Part shown: positions 63,343 to 64,000 of the stretch, piece after piece
Position numbering within the stretch: the first letter of the stretch is position 1
How the letters are laid out: each line of letters begins with the position of its first letter
Assembly: GCA_900107575.1 (NCBI GenBank)
Contig: FNQX01000012.1
Location: 1-64,000 of the forward strand
DNA from: Lachnospiraceae bacterium NK3A20
GTDB lineage: Bacteria > Bacillota > Clostridia > Lachnospirales > Lachnospiraceae
Reading direction: 5' to 3'
Length of the DNA: 64,000 bases
Notes under the pieces: generated by a model
Seen by the model: only the letters and a program-made list of their open reading frames with translations
What the model was told of the DNA's origin: nothing
The model's database searches: none
Made by a program: the position numbers and the translations under genes

Positions 63343-64000
63343 ATGCCAAGAGAGATCAGGGTAGATGAGAATGGAATCCATGTGGTTTTCGAGGTGGAGG
63401 ATGATGGCGGATTCAAGCTCCTTCATTTCTCCGCCGTGGAAATGGACAGGAAGGATATCGTGGAGCGGTGTCTGACACCCGGCTTTAGTTTCATTGAGAT
63501 CAATGTGGATGGTTATGACCGGCCTTATGAGCGCCATGGCAACAAGTACATCGTCACTGTTCCCGGTTACCGCATGAAATATGTCTCCATGGATGATGCA
63601 AGGAATGATACTGGCCGCCTACTCACGATCGTCACGCAGGATGAGGAGACCGGACTTGTTGTCACCAGTACCTGGCAGTTCTATGACGGACTGCCGATCG
63701 TACGGATGCAGCATACCGCGGAAAATAAGAGCGCAGAAACCAGGACGGTGAACTACATCTCCACCTTCAATCTCACCGGGATTGAGAAGGAAGGGCTCAC
63801 GCCGCAGGATGAGAAGCTCCGTATCCTCATCCCCCGTAACGGCTGGCAGCACGAACTGAATTGGAAGGAATATTCCCTGAGGGATCTGGGGATGGATCTC
63901 GTCCAGCCGAAGGAGGAGCAGAGAAGCTCCAACTATCTCCATGTGAGCAATACCGGCAACTGGTCTGCAAAGGAATTTCTGCCCATGGGGTATCTGGAGA
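63343..64000 (+). CDS. Probable GH36 alpha-galactosidase, N-terminal part (partial)
   Basis: 219 codons visible before the window ends. The beta-sandwich N-terminal domain of GH36 is suggested by LLHFSAVEMDRKDIVE, FSFIEINVDGYDRPYERHGNKYIVTVPG, QDEETGLVVTSTWQFYDGLPIVRMQH and VNYISTFNLTGIEKEG. The catalytic barrel lies beyond the edge. GAGAGG is 10 nt before the ATG. Follows GH125 in the operon. Family call is by the look of the N-terminal domain only. Confidence 0.7.
   Translation, partial: MPREIRVDENGIHVVFEVEDDGGFKLLHFSAVEMDRKDIVERCLTPGFSFIEINVDGYDRPYERHGNKYIVTVPGYRMKYVSMDDARNDTGRLLTIVTQDEETGLVVTSTWQFYDGLPIVRMQHTAENKSAETRTVNYISTFNLTGIEKEGLTPQDEKLRILIPRNGWQHELNWKEYSLRDLGMDLVQPKEEQRSSNYLHVSNTGNWSAKEFLPMGYLE

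Overview
The window carries a bacterial replication origin. Running left from the origin are rpmH, rnpA, yidD, yidC, khpB/jag, mnmE, mnmG, rsmG, fluC/crcB, parA, parB, a DUF4446 gene, serS and a DUF3881 gene. Running right are dnaA, dnaN, an S4-domain gene, recF, gyrB and gyrA. This is the classic Firmicutes order. DUF3881, DUF4446, DUF438, the AmmeMemoRadiSam genes and the Lpl-type sugar transporters point to Clostridia, most likely Lachnospiraceae with moderate GC. I cannot name the species. The origin, with a cluster of DnaA boxes, lies at about 39.36-39.58 kb. Nearly every gene from 24.5 kb leftward to it is on the minus strand and every gene to its right is on the plus strand, so transcription follows the forks.

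Left accessory region (1-24.5 kb): the tail of an IS110-family recombinase; a divergent Crp/DUF438 pair; a LacI-controlled Lpl-type sugar ABC transporter; two TetR regulators beside a B12-binding radical SAM gene; a DIP1984 protein; a rubredoxin/ferredoxin pair; an AT-richer block (CPBP protease, broken MerR regulator, DUF3795); a membrane protein/XRE pair; two ECF sigma/anti-sigma pairs; and several small proteins. This region is rich in gene wreckage. amrS, a rubredoxin gene, a lipase and probably a metallophosphoesterase gene have lost their middle or front. A ferritin-like gene has a one-base frameshift at codon 5. A MerR gene lacks its DNA-binding helices.

Origin core (24.5-48.9 kb): complete housekeeping genes, two perfect parS sites around parA, a tRNA-Arg(CCT), and three copies of an 83-bp dispersed repeat near mnmG/mnmE. 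Two large structured intergenic elements are not explained by any gene: a branched inverted repeat of about 135 bp between fluC and parA, and a gap-free but diverged palindrome of about 296 bp built from 52-bp units just after gyrA. The second has its centre in the gyrA terminator.

Right region (49-64 kb): a ferrous iron uptake operon (feoA, feoA, feoB, Cys-rich small protein) behind a promoter with two DtxR-like dyads; a Fic remnant; a GH31 glucosidase; an AmmeMemoRadiSam locus (Memo-like/AMMECR1 fusion plus radical SAM enzyme); and a carbohydrate operon with a perfect consensus promoter (binding lipoprotein, two permeases, GH125 mannosidase and the start of a probable GH36 galactosidase), which suggests use of mannose/galactose-containing oligosaccharides.
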